Origin: Poronia punctata
Taxonomy: Eukaryota > Ascomycota > Sordariomycetes > Xylariales > Xylariaceae
DNA: 27,387 nucleotides
Direction of reading: 5' to 3'
Assembly (NCBI GenBank): GCA_022579005.1
Contig: MU401817.1
Location: 1-27,387 of the forward strand
The position numbers and the translations under genes are program-made. The notes under the pieces are model-generated. The model was given only the letters and a program-made list of their open reading frames with translations. It ran no database searches and was not told the DNA's origin. Shown here piece by piece: positions 12,101 to 24,199 of the stretch (the first letter of the stretch is position 1; every line of letters starts with the position of its first letter).

Positions 12101-13640
12101 TAACTATTAATTTTATAAAAAATAATAAAACATATTATAAATATATAGTTAAAAAAGTTTTTAGTAAAGCTTTAATTATGCTAATAATTAAGTTTTAACT
12201 ACTTTATTAAATTTTATATATTTTATTTAAATAAGTTTTCTATTAACATGTTTAAGTTTATAATAAGTAATTTTTAAGTATATATTTTATAAAACAGTAA
12301 GCAATAATTTTTAAAAGCTTATATAAGTAAAATAATAAAAAAAACTAGTATAGTAATAGTATATATATAAATAAATATAAAAACTAAAATAAGTTTTAAA
12401 AATTAGTATAGCTATAGTTTTTTGCTTTTAAGTAAAACCTATATAGCAAATTTTTATTTATATAATATAGTATAAGGTGTTAAATGCTTTTAAAATAATA
12501 GTATACAATTAAATAAAAATATATATAATTAAAAACTTGCTGCTAACGTTAATTATTTTAAAACAGAGGTATTTTATATAAAGTTTAAAAAAGAGAATAT
12601 AGTGTTAAATAGGTAAAAAAGCAGGTGTTTTTATATATATAAATAGTTAAGTGTTTTATATAATATACTAGTAATAATAAAAACGTAAAATAAAGTAGGT
12701 GCAAATAAAAGTTCTATATAGTAAATAATAGTGTATATATATTTTAGTAGTTACTAAAAGTAAATTTTAAATAAATTAATATATATAAAATAAATAGTAA
12801 TTTTTATAAGTGTAATTAGCTAATATACGTACTTATTTAGCTTTTTTATATATAGGTAGTTACTTTTTTTACTAAGTATAAAATTTAATATTTTATAAGG
12901 TATATATATATATATACTTGTAGTAAAACTTAAGTATATACGTATAAGTTATAAAAGATATATAGGTATATATATATAACCTTTTAAAGCATTAAGCTAT
13001 ATAAGTATGTAACTAGTTTTAAATATAGTTTTTAATATAAGTATATATTTATTTTTTTTATTTATTATAGATTTAACGCTTAAAGTTTATATTTTACTTT
13101 TTATTTAGTTAATTTATAGTTTTCTTAAAATTTATAAATAAAATATATTATTAGCTTTTTAATGTTCCTAGCTAGTAGCACATCTTACTTAAATAAAACA
13201 TATAAAAAATAAATATAATATAGCTTATATATTTATTATTATTAATATATATACTTTTATTTATTATAGCTTTTAAAGTAAAAAGCTATATTATTTTTAT
13301 ATAAGCTATAGTTAAAGTATATATAATAAAACTAATGTTTAGTTTTTTTTTAAGTGCTTAGTATTTTTAATTTTTTAAGTTTTGCTAGTATACTGTTAAA
13401 AAAGTATTGTATAACTATATTTACAAAATAAAATGCAAACTGTAGGTTTTAATTAGTTAACATTTAATATTATATTAGTTATTAAGTTAAAACAATATAA
13501 TATTATAACCTAGTATATAATACAAAATAAATAAATAGCAATAGTAATAGTAAAAAAACTAATTATTATTATTAACTAATAAAAACTATTATATAGTTAT
13601 GTTTACTTTTACTATAGTAAGCCAAGCATACTAATAGTAC

Positions 13641-13656
13641 TAGGTTTTAAAACCTA
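13641..13656. other. 16-bp perfect palindrome TAGGTTTTAAAACCTA, copy A
   Basis: A perfect 16-base palindrome preserved without change at the matching place in copy B (21431-21446). The surrounding words CTAATAGT and CTAAA are also shared. Its four G/C pairs are in contexts (AGG, ACC) that the local mutation process spares, so conservation alone does not prove function. Confidence 0.6.
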
Positions 13657-13689
13657 AACATAAAACAAAAAAACTTTGCTTTAACCTCT

Positions 13690-14010
13690 AATTTATATTT
13701 ACGCTTAAAAAATAAGAATTTCCCTAACTTTATATTTTAAGATCTTTTTTGCATTATGCTTTTTTTTCTTATTAATAGCTTTATAGTCGCTTTTTAGCAA
13801 TTATAATAAAGTATTAACCTTTTATTTATAAAGCAAGGTTAACTTTATCTTATAAAAACTATTATTATTATATTTCTTTTCTTTTTTAATAATTACTTTT
13901 TACTTTATTTTAGCTTTCTTTTTAATACGCTTTCCCTTTTTAATTTTAATAAAGTCTTTATTACTTTAACTTTTTTTAGTACTATTTTTAATAGCAATAT
14001 AATAGCTATA
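13690..14010. other. Least-mutated, C-on-plus patch of copy A
   Basis: Here the + strand keeps C after T (CCTCT, TTTCCC, TTTCTTTTCTTT, GTCGC, GATC), words that are almost absent elsewhere. The matching interval of copy B (about 21480-21750) does not align well and shows the usual AT-rich pattern. On the minus strand 14100-13709 has 7 stops in about 131 codons, fewer than the roughly 11 expected, and many AAG/AAA/GAA codons. It may be a weakly mutated remnant of the element or sequence not shared with copy B. Confidence 0.55.
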
Positions 14011-14884
14011 GTGTTATAGTTATATATTTTATATACAAGCTAAGCATGCACTATTATTAATAAAAAGGTATAAGTAGTATTTAGCAAAAAGCTTTAAACC
14101 GGTAGCAAAATGTTTATATTAAGTAAAATATTTATTTACTTTTTATTTAATAAAGTTAATAAAAAAGGCATAAAAATACGCTTAAACAATATATAAGTTA
14201 TAAATAAACTAATAAATAATGCTTATAATAATCTTATTATAAAAGCTTATAAATAGCTAAAAACTATAAAACAAATTTTAAATAATGTTTTGCTTAGTAT
14301 TTTAAATAACTTAGCTAGTTAATTAAACTATAATAAGCTAGTATAAGTACTTATACTAGTAGCTATTTTAAGTAGTATAGTTTATACTTTAAATATATTA
14401 TAAATTTTTAAATATACTTTGCTATTTTAAATAAAAATAAGTAATTTGCTTTATTTAAAAAGTATTATAGTAAGGAAATTTATAAGATTAGCTTTTATAA
14501 TTATAGCTATAAAGTAAAGATTATTACTAAACATAATAAACTTAAACTATAAAAATATTAATATGCTTTTTTATTAGCTTTTAGTTATAATAAAAAAGTA
14601 TATATATTAAAGCATAATATATAAAATATTAGTTTAAGTACTTATAAGCTTAAATATAAGTAAGCAATTTATACCTAAGTATATAAATAAAGTTAATTAG
14701 CCTTAACGCTAACAATATAAGCATATATTTACCTATGCTTTAAAGTATACTAGTTACTATAATTAAAGTTTTAAAATAAAAAGATTATAAATAATAAATA
14801 AATTAAAATAATAGTAACAATGTTAGTAATAATAGTAGTAAAGTATAAAGTATAAAGTTTATAAAATAAAAATTACTAAATATA

Positions 14885-15268
14885 AGTTAAATATAATTAG
14901 TTTTAAACTAAAATAGCTAAATAGCTTACTTATTTACAAAATTATATTATAAATAAGTAAGTTTATAAGCACTTAGCACTTTACTTAGCAAATTTTATAG
15001 CTAACTAATAACTATAGCTATATTTTTAATAAGTATAAAAAAAAATCTTTTATTTTATATTATATATTAGTTTTTTTAAATTTATAAGGTTATATAATAA
15101 TATACTAAATTAACTATATTATATTAACTTTAATCGCTTTTATATATAAAAACTAATTTGTTTTCTTAATTTAATTAACTTTTACTTTTATAAAAAAATG
15201 TTATTATATATTAGTTAAATATAATTAGTTTAAATTTAAAATAGCTATATAATCTACTTATATATAGG
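14885..15268 (+). repeat. Internal direct repeat of the element, split by extra DNA in copy A
   Basis: The word AGTTAAATATAATTAGTTT and about 50 following bases occur at 14885 and again at 15213. In copy B the same pair lies only 72 bases apart (22625 and 22697). Thus the element originally carried a short tandem duplication and copy A has about 256 more bases between the units. Confidence 0.75.
14941..15186. mobile_element. Possible ~246-bp insertion in copy A
   Basis: Bases 14941-15186 have no counterpart in copy B. They are flanked by TTTACAAA (14933-14940) and TTTATAAA (15187-15194), an 8-base direct repeat if one C-to-T change is allowed, and copy B has a single TTTATAAA at the junction (22673-22680). 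This would fit a small non-autonomous element with an 8-bp target duplication. I could not see inverted ends, so deletion in copy B between the two 8-mers is an equal alternative. Confidence 0.4.
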
Positions 15269-16696
15269 CTTTGTAGTACGCTTTATTTTATATATATAAG
15301 TATGTAAGTAAATATATACTTATATTTAAATTTAATTACTAATATATTTTTTTTTTTATATATAATTTAAATAAACTAATGTTATAGCTTTTTATATATT
15401 TTTTTTTTATTAATAATATATATTTTATTATATAAGTAAAAAGTAATAGTATACTAATTTATTTTAACATAGCTAGTTATTATATTTATAAGTAAACAAA
15501 TTAGCTTATAAGCTAGTTTAAAATTAGTTATTTTATTTAATTTAAATTTTTTAATTTAAGTAATTAGTTTATAATAATATATAAATACCCTTTTTAAACT
15601 ATATATTATACCTTTTTTTTTAATTTATATTAAAAAAATAAAGTTTAAAGATTATATGTTTTTAAAATAATTTAAGCATAATTTTTAATATAAAAATTTA
15701 TAGTTTTTTATTAATAAAGCACTATTTTTGCGTTAGTTTTATATTAAACTATAATATATATTAGTAAATAATATAACTTATAAAAATAAATATAATATAA
15801 TGCTAACCTTTACTATTTTTTTTAGCTTATTTTATAATTAGTTTTTTTAATAATTTTTTATAGTTTACTTAAGTGCTAGTTTTTTTATAACCTGCTTAAG
15901 TATTTTTGCTTTTTTTTAAAAACGTAAATAATAAAAGTTAAAATAGTAAAAATACTAGCTTAAAAAATAAGTATTATTTAATAGCTATTTAATACTTTTA
16001 TTTTTTTTATATTTAACTTTATAAGTATTATTTATAGTTTTTTTATACTTATTGCTGCTGTTTTTATTAAATAATTTTAAAGCATAATATTTATAATACC
16101 TAGCGTTTTTTGCTTAAAAATAAAAAAAGCATGCTTTATTATATAATTTAGCTACTAAATAGCAAATAGTAAATAAATATAATTTAAATACTAAAGTAGC
16201 GTATTAATTATTATATAGTATAATATTATAACTTTAAAAATAAATAAAAAATATAATAAAGCAGTTTTAGTTTAATAGTAAAAAGTAAAAAAAAAATTTA
16301 ATAGTATTATTATTAATTTTATTAAAGTAACTTATATAAATATAAACTTTTTAATTAAAAAAGGCTTAGTATATATTTTGCTTAACTGCTTTTATAAAAA
16401 ATTAGCTTTAAAAATTTTTAGCTATAATATTTTAAATACTTATACTTTAAGCAACTTTAATAAAAAAATTATAAACTACCTAAGTATTAAAAATTTTAAT
16501 AAAAACGTTACTGTTTTTAACTAAAATTACTAATTTACTAATGTGCTTAAAAAGTACTAGGTAGTTTAAATAAAGCTTACTAACCTAATAAGGTTAAAAA
16601 AACATATTAATATAAAAAAATTAAAAAAAGCAGTTTTTTATATTTAATATTTTTATATTAATAAAGTAGCAGTGCTTTAAAATATAATATAGTTAG

Positions 16697-17069
16697 CATA
16701 TATATTTATAAATAAGTATATATACTAAGAATACTTATATAATATTAAAATTAATAAATTAAGTATATTATAGTAATATATATATTTAATAGTAAATATA
16801 TATAAAATAATATATTTATAATTATAATAAAAAATAAAATGTTTTTTATTTAAAGCAAATAAGTTAAAAGTAATAAGTTAGTTATTATTTATAGCTACTA
16901 TAAGTTTTTAAATATAATTTAAAAAAAACGTACTAAGCAAAACCCTATATAAAATATATAAGTATAAACTGCGCTTTTTTAAATTTAATAAAACTAAATA
17001 AATAAAAAAAGTATAATTATATATTAGCAATAAGTAGTTTATTATTTTTTTAAAAGCTTTAAAATAATA
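16697..17069. other. Spacer between the two element copies
   Basis: 373 bases of AT-rich DNA with no clear match to either outer flank of the element copies. No gene seen. It has retained words such as AAACCCTATA and AACTGCGC. The differing flanks suggest two insertions or a duplication followed by replacement, not a clean tandem duplication. Confidence 0.5.
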
Positions 17070-19686
17070 AAGCTTATAAATTATATAGTGTTGCTAGTTT
17101 ATAGTATAATTATTTTATAACTTAAATTATTTATTTTTTAGTTTTATAATTAATATTTATTTCTATACTAGCTTATTTTATAGTATTTTGTTTTTTTATA
17201 AGAAAATGTTACTTTTATTTAAATATTTTATATAGCAAAAGCAGTTTTTAAATTTATATTTATTATAAAGTAACTAAATAATAGTAGTTATTTTTTATTT
17301 TTTTTTATTTACTTTTATAGCAGCTTATAATTTAATATTTATTATTTTTAGCAAGTTAATTATTAAATAATAGTTAGCTTTTTATAAATTAAAAGCTATT
17401 TTTAAAATATTATAAGTTAATAGCAAGGTTTTATTTAAATAATTTAGCTTTTAGAATTTATTTATATTATATATACTTATACTTTAATTATAGTATTTAT
17501 AGTATTGCTTAGTTAACTTAGTTTTTATATTAATATTAAGCATATAAATATTATATATGCTATATATATAAACTAAAAGCATATAGATTATAAATATAGT
17601 AGTAAGTAAGTAAGTAAATAAGTAAATATAATAATATGCTTAATATTTATTTTATATTTTAAGCCTAAGCTTTTTAAAGTTATAAGTTTTTGTTTATATA
17701 TAATTATTTTATTAATAAACTTATAAATAATAAAAAACTTTATTAACTAGCATTTAAGTTTATTTTAGTATTTTTAAAAAATAAACTGTTTTTATTTTTT
17801 AATTATTATAGCTTAGTAGTAGTTATTATTATAAAAGTATGCTTTATACGCCTTTAATTTTTATATATTAACTATATTGCTACTAATGTTTACGTTATAA
17901 ATAATATTATACTTTAAAAAATATATAATATATAAATATATGCTTATATAGTTTAGCTTTACTTACGCTTTACTTATTATACTACTAAGCTTATTTATTA
18001 TAGTATTAAGTATATTAATATTAAATAGTTTAATTTTAATATTTTTTTAGTTTAGTTTAGTGCTTTAATATTTTTTAGCTAACTATTTTTTTTTTTTATA
18101 ATAAGCGTTATATATAATATTATATATTAGCTATTATACTATAAAAGGCTATTTTAACTTTTGCTTTTTTTTATTAAGCAGTTAATTATTAAAACTTAAA
18201 TATTATTACTTTTTTTTTTTATTTACTTGTTATTAAATTTATTTTTTATATAGCAAGCTAATAAAATTTAAATAATTACTTGCTTATAAAACATTTATAT
18301 ATTTTAATAATAATTTATAAAATTTTTATTAACTTTAAAATTTGCTTAGCAATTTAAGTTTTTTTTAATATATTTATAGTTGCTTTATAATATAGTTAAT
18401 TTATAAATATTTATAATATATATTAGCTATTGCGTTTTAGCTTTAGTTTTTTTATAATTAAGTATATAGTGCACTATTAGTATATAGTATTATAGCTTAC
18501 TTAGTAAAATAAAAGCTAATATAGTAAATGCTACTAAACTAATAACGTAATTTTTAGTTTTTTAAGCAAAGCAAATAATTATATAAGTTTTTTTAAGTTT
18601 ATACTAATATATTAATAAGCTTTATTAAAAATTATAAAAGCTGCTATAATTATATACTTTTTTTTATAGCTATTTATTAAACTTAAAATTATTTTTAAAG
18701 TACTAAGTATAAAAAAGTAGCTTTAGTTTTTTTAACTTTGTATAAAGATTATAATTTCCTTTTTTTTGCTTTTTTTTACTTTTATACTTACAGTTTTTTT
18801 TATTTAATTAAAACTATAGTATAAGTTTTTATTTTTTATATATACTTTATATTTAATTAAAATTTAAAGTTGCTAAGTTGCTATATAGCTATAATTTATT
18901 AATTTTTTAAACTTAGCGCTTTATTAATATATTATAAATATTAGTACTATATAAATTATAAGTAATAGCTTTATAGCTAAAGCAATTTTATAAAAATTAC
19001 TAAATAAAATATATATATATTATATTAAATATAAAAATTTGCTTTAAAACAAGCATTGCTTACTTTTTATATTTTTTTTTATTAAGTAATGCTGCTTATT
19101 AATTAGTATATTAAAAAACTAATATTTTTTAACTTTTTTATAATTTTTTATAATTATTATAAAAACTAACTATATTACTAAAACTTTAACTATCTTGCTA
19201 AGCTTATAGCGTTTTTTAAGCATCTTTTAAAAAGCTTTTATATTAATAGCTAGATAATTATTTACTATACTATATAAAGTTAATATAATTATAAAGTAAT
19301 ATTAAATTTGCATAGCTTAAAGTTAATAATATTAATTAAATATTAAAACATTTTATATATACAAACTTAGTTTTTTTTAAATACTTATAAGTTTTTATTT
19401 ATAGTATTAAAATTAAATTTTAATTAATTAGTTATATTGTTTTTTTTACTACTATTATTATTTTTTTTTAGCTAACTATGTTTTTTTATAAGCACAATTA
19501 ATTTATTACTAAATAATAATATTACAATAGCATTATTATTAATAAGTATATTTATATATAGTTATTTAATTTTATTAGTAATATTTTTATTTACTTTAAT
19601 TTTTTATTTTTTAATGTTTAGGTTTTGTTTTTAAGTTTTTACTATATTAGCTTTTAAATTTAAAAAAACAGCTAGCTATTATACTA

Positions 19687-19702
19687 TAATAGTTAAAAAA
19701 AA
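19687..19702 (+). repeat. Poly-A run private to copy B
   Basis: A run of about 16 A replaces a GCAAAAG-type stretch found at the matching place in copy A (near 11900). It is a simple homopolymer expansion or small replacement; a poly-A tail of a retroposed piece is not supported because sequence on both sides continues to match copy A. Confidence 0.6.
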
Positions 19703-21430
19703 AAAAAAAAGGTTTTTGCTTTTTGCGTACGCTTATATATTAAAAGTTATTAATTAAAGTAAATATTTTTTAATATATTACTAATATAATAAGCTTTATT
19801 ATTTTAGTTATAAAATAATATTAATAACTATTTAAGCTTGCTTTTTAACTATAGCACTACGTACTATAGCTAGTATACTTTTTTTTAAAAAAATAAGCAA
19901 CGTTTAACTATTAATTTTATAAACAATAATAAAATATATTATATATATATAGTTAAAAAGGTTTTTAGTAAAGCAATAATTATAATAGTAATTAAGTTTT
20001 AACTACTTTATTAAGTTTTATATATTTTAATTAAATAGGTTTTTTATTAATATGCTTTAGTTTATAATAAGTAATTTTTAAGTATATATTATATAAAATA
20101 GTAAATAATAATTTTTAAGCGCTTATATAAATAAAATAATAAAAAAAACTAGTATAATAATAGTACATATATAAATAAATATAAAAATTAAAATAAGTTT
20201 TAAAAATTAGTATAGCTATAATTTTTTGCTTTTAAGTAAAACTTATATAATAAATTTTTTTTTATATAATATAGTATAAGGTGCTAAATGCTTTTAAAAT
20301 AATAGCATATAATTAAAAAAAAATATATATAACTAAAAACTTGCTACTAACATTAGTTACTTTAAAACAAAGGTATTTTATATATAGTATATAAAAAGAA
20401 ATATAGTGTTAAATAAGCAAAAAAATAAGCATATTTATATATATAATAATAAAGTATTTTATATAATATACTAATAATAGTAAAAGTATAAAATAAAGTA
20501 GATTTAAATAAGAATTTTTAATAGTACATAGCGCTAAATTTATATTTTAATAGTTATTGCTAGTAAATTTTAAATAAGTTAATATATATAAACAAAATAT
20601 TAATTTTTATAAGTATAATTAGCTAATATATATACTTATTTAGCCTTTTTATATATAAGTGTTTACTTTTTTTATTAGTTGCTTATAATAAAGTATAAGT
20701 ATATTTTTACTTATAGCTAGACTTAAATACGTATATAAAAGTTATAAAAAATGTATAAGTATGCATATATAGCCTTTTAAAGCATTAAGCTATATAAGTA
20801 TATATTTAGTTTTAGTTATAAGTTTTAACGTAAATATGTTTTTTTTATTTTTATTTATTATATATTTAATACTTAAAGCTTATATTTTATCTTTTATTTT
20901 AGTAATATATAGTTTTTTTAAAATATATAAATAAAATATATTATTAGCTTTTTAAAGCTTTTAGCTAATATAACATCTTGCTTAAATAAAATATATAAAA
21001 AATAAATAAAACATAGCTTATATATATACTATTGTTAATATATATACTTTTATTTATTATAGCTTTTAAAGTAAAAAGCTATATTGTTTTTATTTACGCT
21101 ATAGTTAAAGTATAAATAATAAAGCTAATTTTAGCTTTGCTTTATATTTTTAGTATTTTATATTTTTTAAGTTTTGCTAGTATACTATTAAAAAAGTATT
21201 ATATAACTATATTTATAAAATAAAATATAAGCTATAGTTTAATTAGTTAGTATTTAATATTATATTAGTTATTAAGTTAAAATAGTATAGTATTATAACT
21301 TAGTATATAATATAAAATAAGTAAGTAGTAATAGTAATAGTAAAAGAACTAATTATTATTATTAACTAATAAAAACTATTATATAGTTATTTTTACTTTT
21401 ACTATAATAAGCTAAGCATACTAATAGTGC

Positions 21431-21446
21431 TAGGTTTTAAAACCTA
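21431..21446. other. 16-bp perfect palindrome, copy B
   Basis: Identical to 13641-13656 of copy A and at the equivalent place (offset 7790). Just to its right the two copies lose their alignment for about 300 bases. Confidence 0.6.
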
Positions 21447-22624
21447 AATATAAAATAAAAAAACTTTACTTTAACCTTTAGCTTATACTTGCTTTTTAAG
21501 CACTTAATATATTTATTAAATATATTTTTATTATAAAAGTTTATAATTTTTAAGTTTATTTTTATTAAGCTAGTATTTATTTTTAGCAATATTATTGTTT
21601 ATTAATTAAAAGCTATAAAAGCGTTTATAACTATATATGCTATATTTATTAATTATTTTTTTGTTTTTTTTATAAAGCTTTATATTTACATAATTTTAAA
21701 TAGTGTTAATATTTTTAATAATATAATTTATAGCGTTATAATAACAACAGCGTTATAGTTATATATTTTATATACAAATAAAGTATGCTTTATTATTTAA
21801 TTTAATATATAAACAGCAAATAAAAAAAGGTTTTAAACTATAGTTTTTAGTAATATATTAAATATAATATTTATTTATTTTTTTGCTAGCAATATAAATA
21901 AAACAAGCTTAAAAGTAAACTTTATTTAATTAGATTTTTATAGCAAAGTTTTAAACGTTTTTTATTATAATGTTATTATGTTAGCTAACATAGATTTTAA
22001 AGTTATTAAATAAATTATAAATAATATTGCGCTTAAGTTTTTATATAACTAAATTAGTAGTTAAATTTATAATATTTATATATAAATACGTACGTTTATA
22101 GCTATATTAAGTAGTATAGTTATTATTTTAAAAGTATTTTAAAATTTTAAGTATATGTTGCCTTTTTTAATAAAAACAAGTAATTTAATTTATTTAAAGG
22201 CTATAATAGTTTTAAGGTTTAGTTAATTTAATTTATTACTATAAGCAGTAGCGTACAATTTAGCTATTAATATAATAAAGTTTAAACTATAAAAATACTA
22301 ATATGCTTTTTTATTAGCTTTTAGTTATAATAAAAAAATATATATATTAAAGCATAATATATAAAATATTAGTTTAAATATTTATAAGCTTAAATATAAG
22401 CAAGCAATTTATATTTAAGTATATAAATAAAGTTAATTAGCTTTAATGCTAATAGTATAAGTAAGTATTTACTTATATACTAAAGTACACTAGTTATTAT
22501 AATTAATATTATAAAATAAAAAGATTATAAAAAGTAAGTAAATTAAAATAGTAGTAGTAAAGTTAGTAATAAAAGTAGTAAAGTATAAAGTATAAAGTTT
22601 ATAAAATAAAAGTTACTAAATATA

Positions 22625-22750
22625 AGTTAAATATAATTAGTTTTAAGCTAAAATAGTTAAATAGCTTATTTATTTATAAAAATGTTATAGTATGCTAGTT
22701 AAATATAATTAATTTAAATTTAAAATAGCTATATAACTTACTTATATATA
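22625..22750 (+). repeat. 72-bp tandem pair in copy B
   Basis: Units start with AGTTAAATATAATTA at 22625 and 22697. They correspond to the split pair at 14885 and 15213 in copy A and show the uninterrupted arrangement. Confidence 0.75.
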
Positions 22751-24199
22751 GGCTTTATAGTGCGCTTTATTTTGTATATATAAGTATATAAAAAAATATA
22801 TACTTATAATTAAATCTAGTTACTAATATACTTTTTTTTTTTGCATATAACTTAAATAAACTAGTATTATAGCCTTATATATTTTTTTTTTTTATTAATA
22901 ATATATATTTTATTAAATAAGTAAAAAGCAATAATATATTAGTTTATTTTAATATAAGTAAGTAAGTACTTAGTTACTTTATTTATAAATAAACAAATTA
23001 GCTTATAAGCTAGTTTAAAATTAGTTATTTTATTTAATTTAAATCTTTTAACCTAAACAGTTAGTTTATAGCAATATATAAGTACTATTTTAAACTATAT
23101 ATTATACCTTTTTTTTTAATTTATATTAAAAAAATCAAGTTTAATTATTATATATTTTTATAATAATTATAATTTATCTTTAAGTAAAAGAAATAAATTT
23201 ATAGTTTTTTATTAATAAAGCACTATTTAAGCGTTAGTTTTACGTAAAACTATAATATATATTAATAAATAATGCAACTTATAAAAATAAATATAACGTA
23301 ACGCTAACCTTTGCTATTTTACTTAGCTTATTTTATAATTAGTTTTTTTAATAATCTTTTATAGTTTACTTAAGTACTAGTTTTTTTATAACCTAAATTA
23401 AGTATTTTTGCTTTTTTTAAAAAATATAAACAATAATAGTTAAAATAATAAAAACATTAGCTTAAAAAATAAGTACTATTTAATAACTATTTAGTACCTT
23501 TATTTTTTTTATATTTAACTTTATAAATAGTATTAATTATATTTTTGTTTTTTTTGTTACTAGTTTTATTTAGCAATTTTTAAATATAATATTAGCAATG
23601 CTTAGCTTTTTTTGCTTAAAAACAAGCTAAGCATGCTTTATTATAAAGCTTAGTTACTAAATAGCAAATATTAAATAAAAATAATATAAAAACTAAAATA
23701 GTATAATAATTATTGTATAGCAAAATATTATAACTTTAAAAATAAACTAAAAAAGCAAAAAAGCAATTATAGTTTATTAAAAGCAAATAAAAAAAAAATT
23801 AAATAGTATTTATATTAATTTTATTAAAATAGCTTATATAAATTTAAACTTTTTAATTAAAAAAAGCCTAGCATATAACCTGCTTAACTAACTATATTAT
23901 ATATTAAAATATAAAATATATATATATAAAGTTAGCAATATATATAGTTTATATAGTTTTAAGCAGTGCTTTATATACTTTATAAAAATTAAAAATGTTA
24001 ACAAAAACATTTTTGTTTTTAATAGCAATTTTTAATTTGCTTAAGTAACTAAAAAGTATAAGATGCTTTAAGTAAAGCTTGCTAACTTAATAAGGTTAAG
24101 AAAATATAATAATATAAAAAAATAAAAATAAAAAAGATCTGTACTTTAAGTGTTTTTATATAAAAATGCTAATACTAGTATAAAATATAATATAGTTAG

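Larger units (their letters stand above)
9661..14880 (-). pseudogene. Possible decayed coding region in copy A, family not recognised
   Basis: Read on the minus strand in one fixed frame (codons end at window positions 60n+1), this stretch gives, in places, charged protein-like sequence whose only stops are TAA and TAG, as expected if CAA, CAG and TGG codons were mutated. The best parts are 11280-12130 (alanine codons GCT/GCA in phase, retained GAA and GAG, acidic or lysine-rich run around 11620-11760) and 13709-14100. Caution: the overall stop rate is near chance for this composition, GC dinucleotides are only mildly enriched in codon phase (about 30/16/22 by my count over 10.1-11.9 kb), and replacing stops by Q or W makes any AT-rich frame look like protein. 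I could not recognise a reverse transcriptase, helicase or transposase motif. Confidence 0.3.
9283..16696. mobile_element. Large repeated element, copy A (RIP-degraded)
   Basis: About 7.4 kb aligned along almost its whole length with 17070-24199 in the same orientation. The offset is 7787-7790 bases up to about 13650, 7740 at 14010-14940, about 7485 after 15200 and 7503 at the end. Shared start: TTAGTTTATAGTATAAT near 9301; shared end: AATATAATATAGTTAG at about 16681-16696. Ends are approximate, since flanks of the two copies stop matching there. I saw no long terminal repeat and no terminal inverted repeat, so an LTR retrotransposon and a simple cut-and-paste element are not supported. A non-LTR element, a gene-bearing duplicated segment or a helicase-type subtelomeric repeat remain possible. 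Copy A keeps more G+C than copy B in 12.5-14.1 kb and carries about 256 extra bases near 14.9-15.2 kb. Confidence 0.8.
17450..22620 (-). pseudogene. Possible decayed coding region in copy B, counterpart of copy A
   Basis: This is the alignment counterpart of the candidate minus-strand relic in copy A. Small indels relative to copy A break a fixed frame, for example an extra A near 18153 and a changed A-run near 19687, and stops are as dense as expected by chance. It is listed only because the two copies together would allow a consensus that restores more of the original C and G. By itself it shows no recognisable domain. Confidence 0.2.
17070..24199. mobile_element. Large repeated element, copy B (RIP-degraded)
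   Basis: About 7.1 kb, the same orientation and order as copy A. Matches are long and easily seen, for example 18481-18540 with 10681-10740, 22321-22380 with 14581-14640, and 23101-23160 with 15601-15660. It is more AT-rich than copy A in 20.3-21.8 kb. Many differences are C/T and G/A, but A/T transversions and small indels also occur, so both copies are old. No terminal repeats were seen. Confidence 0.8.

Noticed and set aside
12901..12916. (TA)8 tract as a regulatory TATA element
   Set aside because: TA tracts of this kind are common throughout the window and no gene lies next to it.
13381..13500. Cysteine-containing words on the minus strand suggestive of a zinc-finger-like motif
   Set aside because: Only a few TGT/TGC codons with no complete Cys/His spacing; histidine codons would have to be assumed from TAT. 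Too speculative to annotate.
14461..14900. A plus-strand reading frame that looked protein-like (TAT/AAG/ATT-rich)
   Set aside because: The minus strand gives an equally good or better reading over the same bases. In such composition any frame with stops read as Q or W looks like protein, so neither is reported as a gene here.
9283..16696. Long terminal repeats or inverted ends of copy A
   Set aside because: Comparing about 400 bases at each end in both orientations showed no match beyond short AT words.
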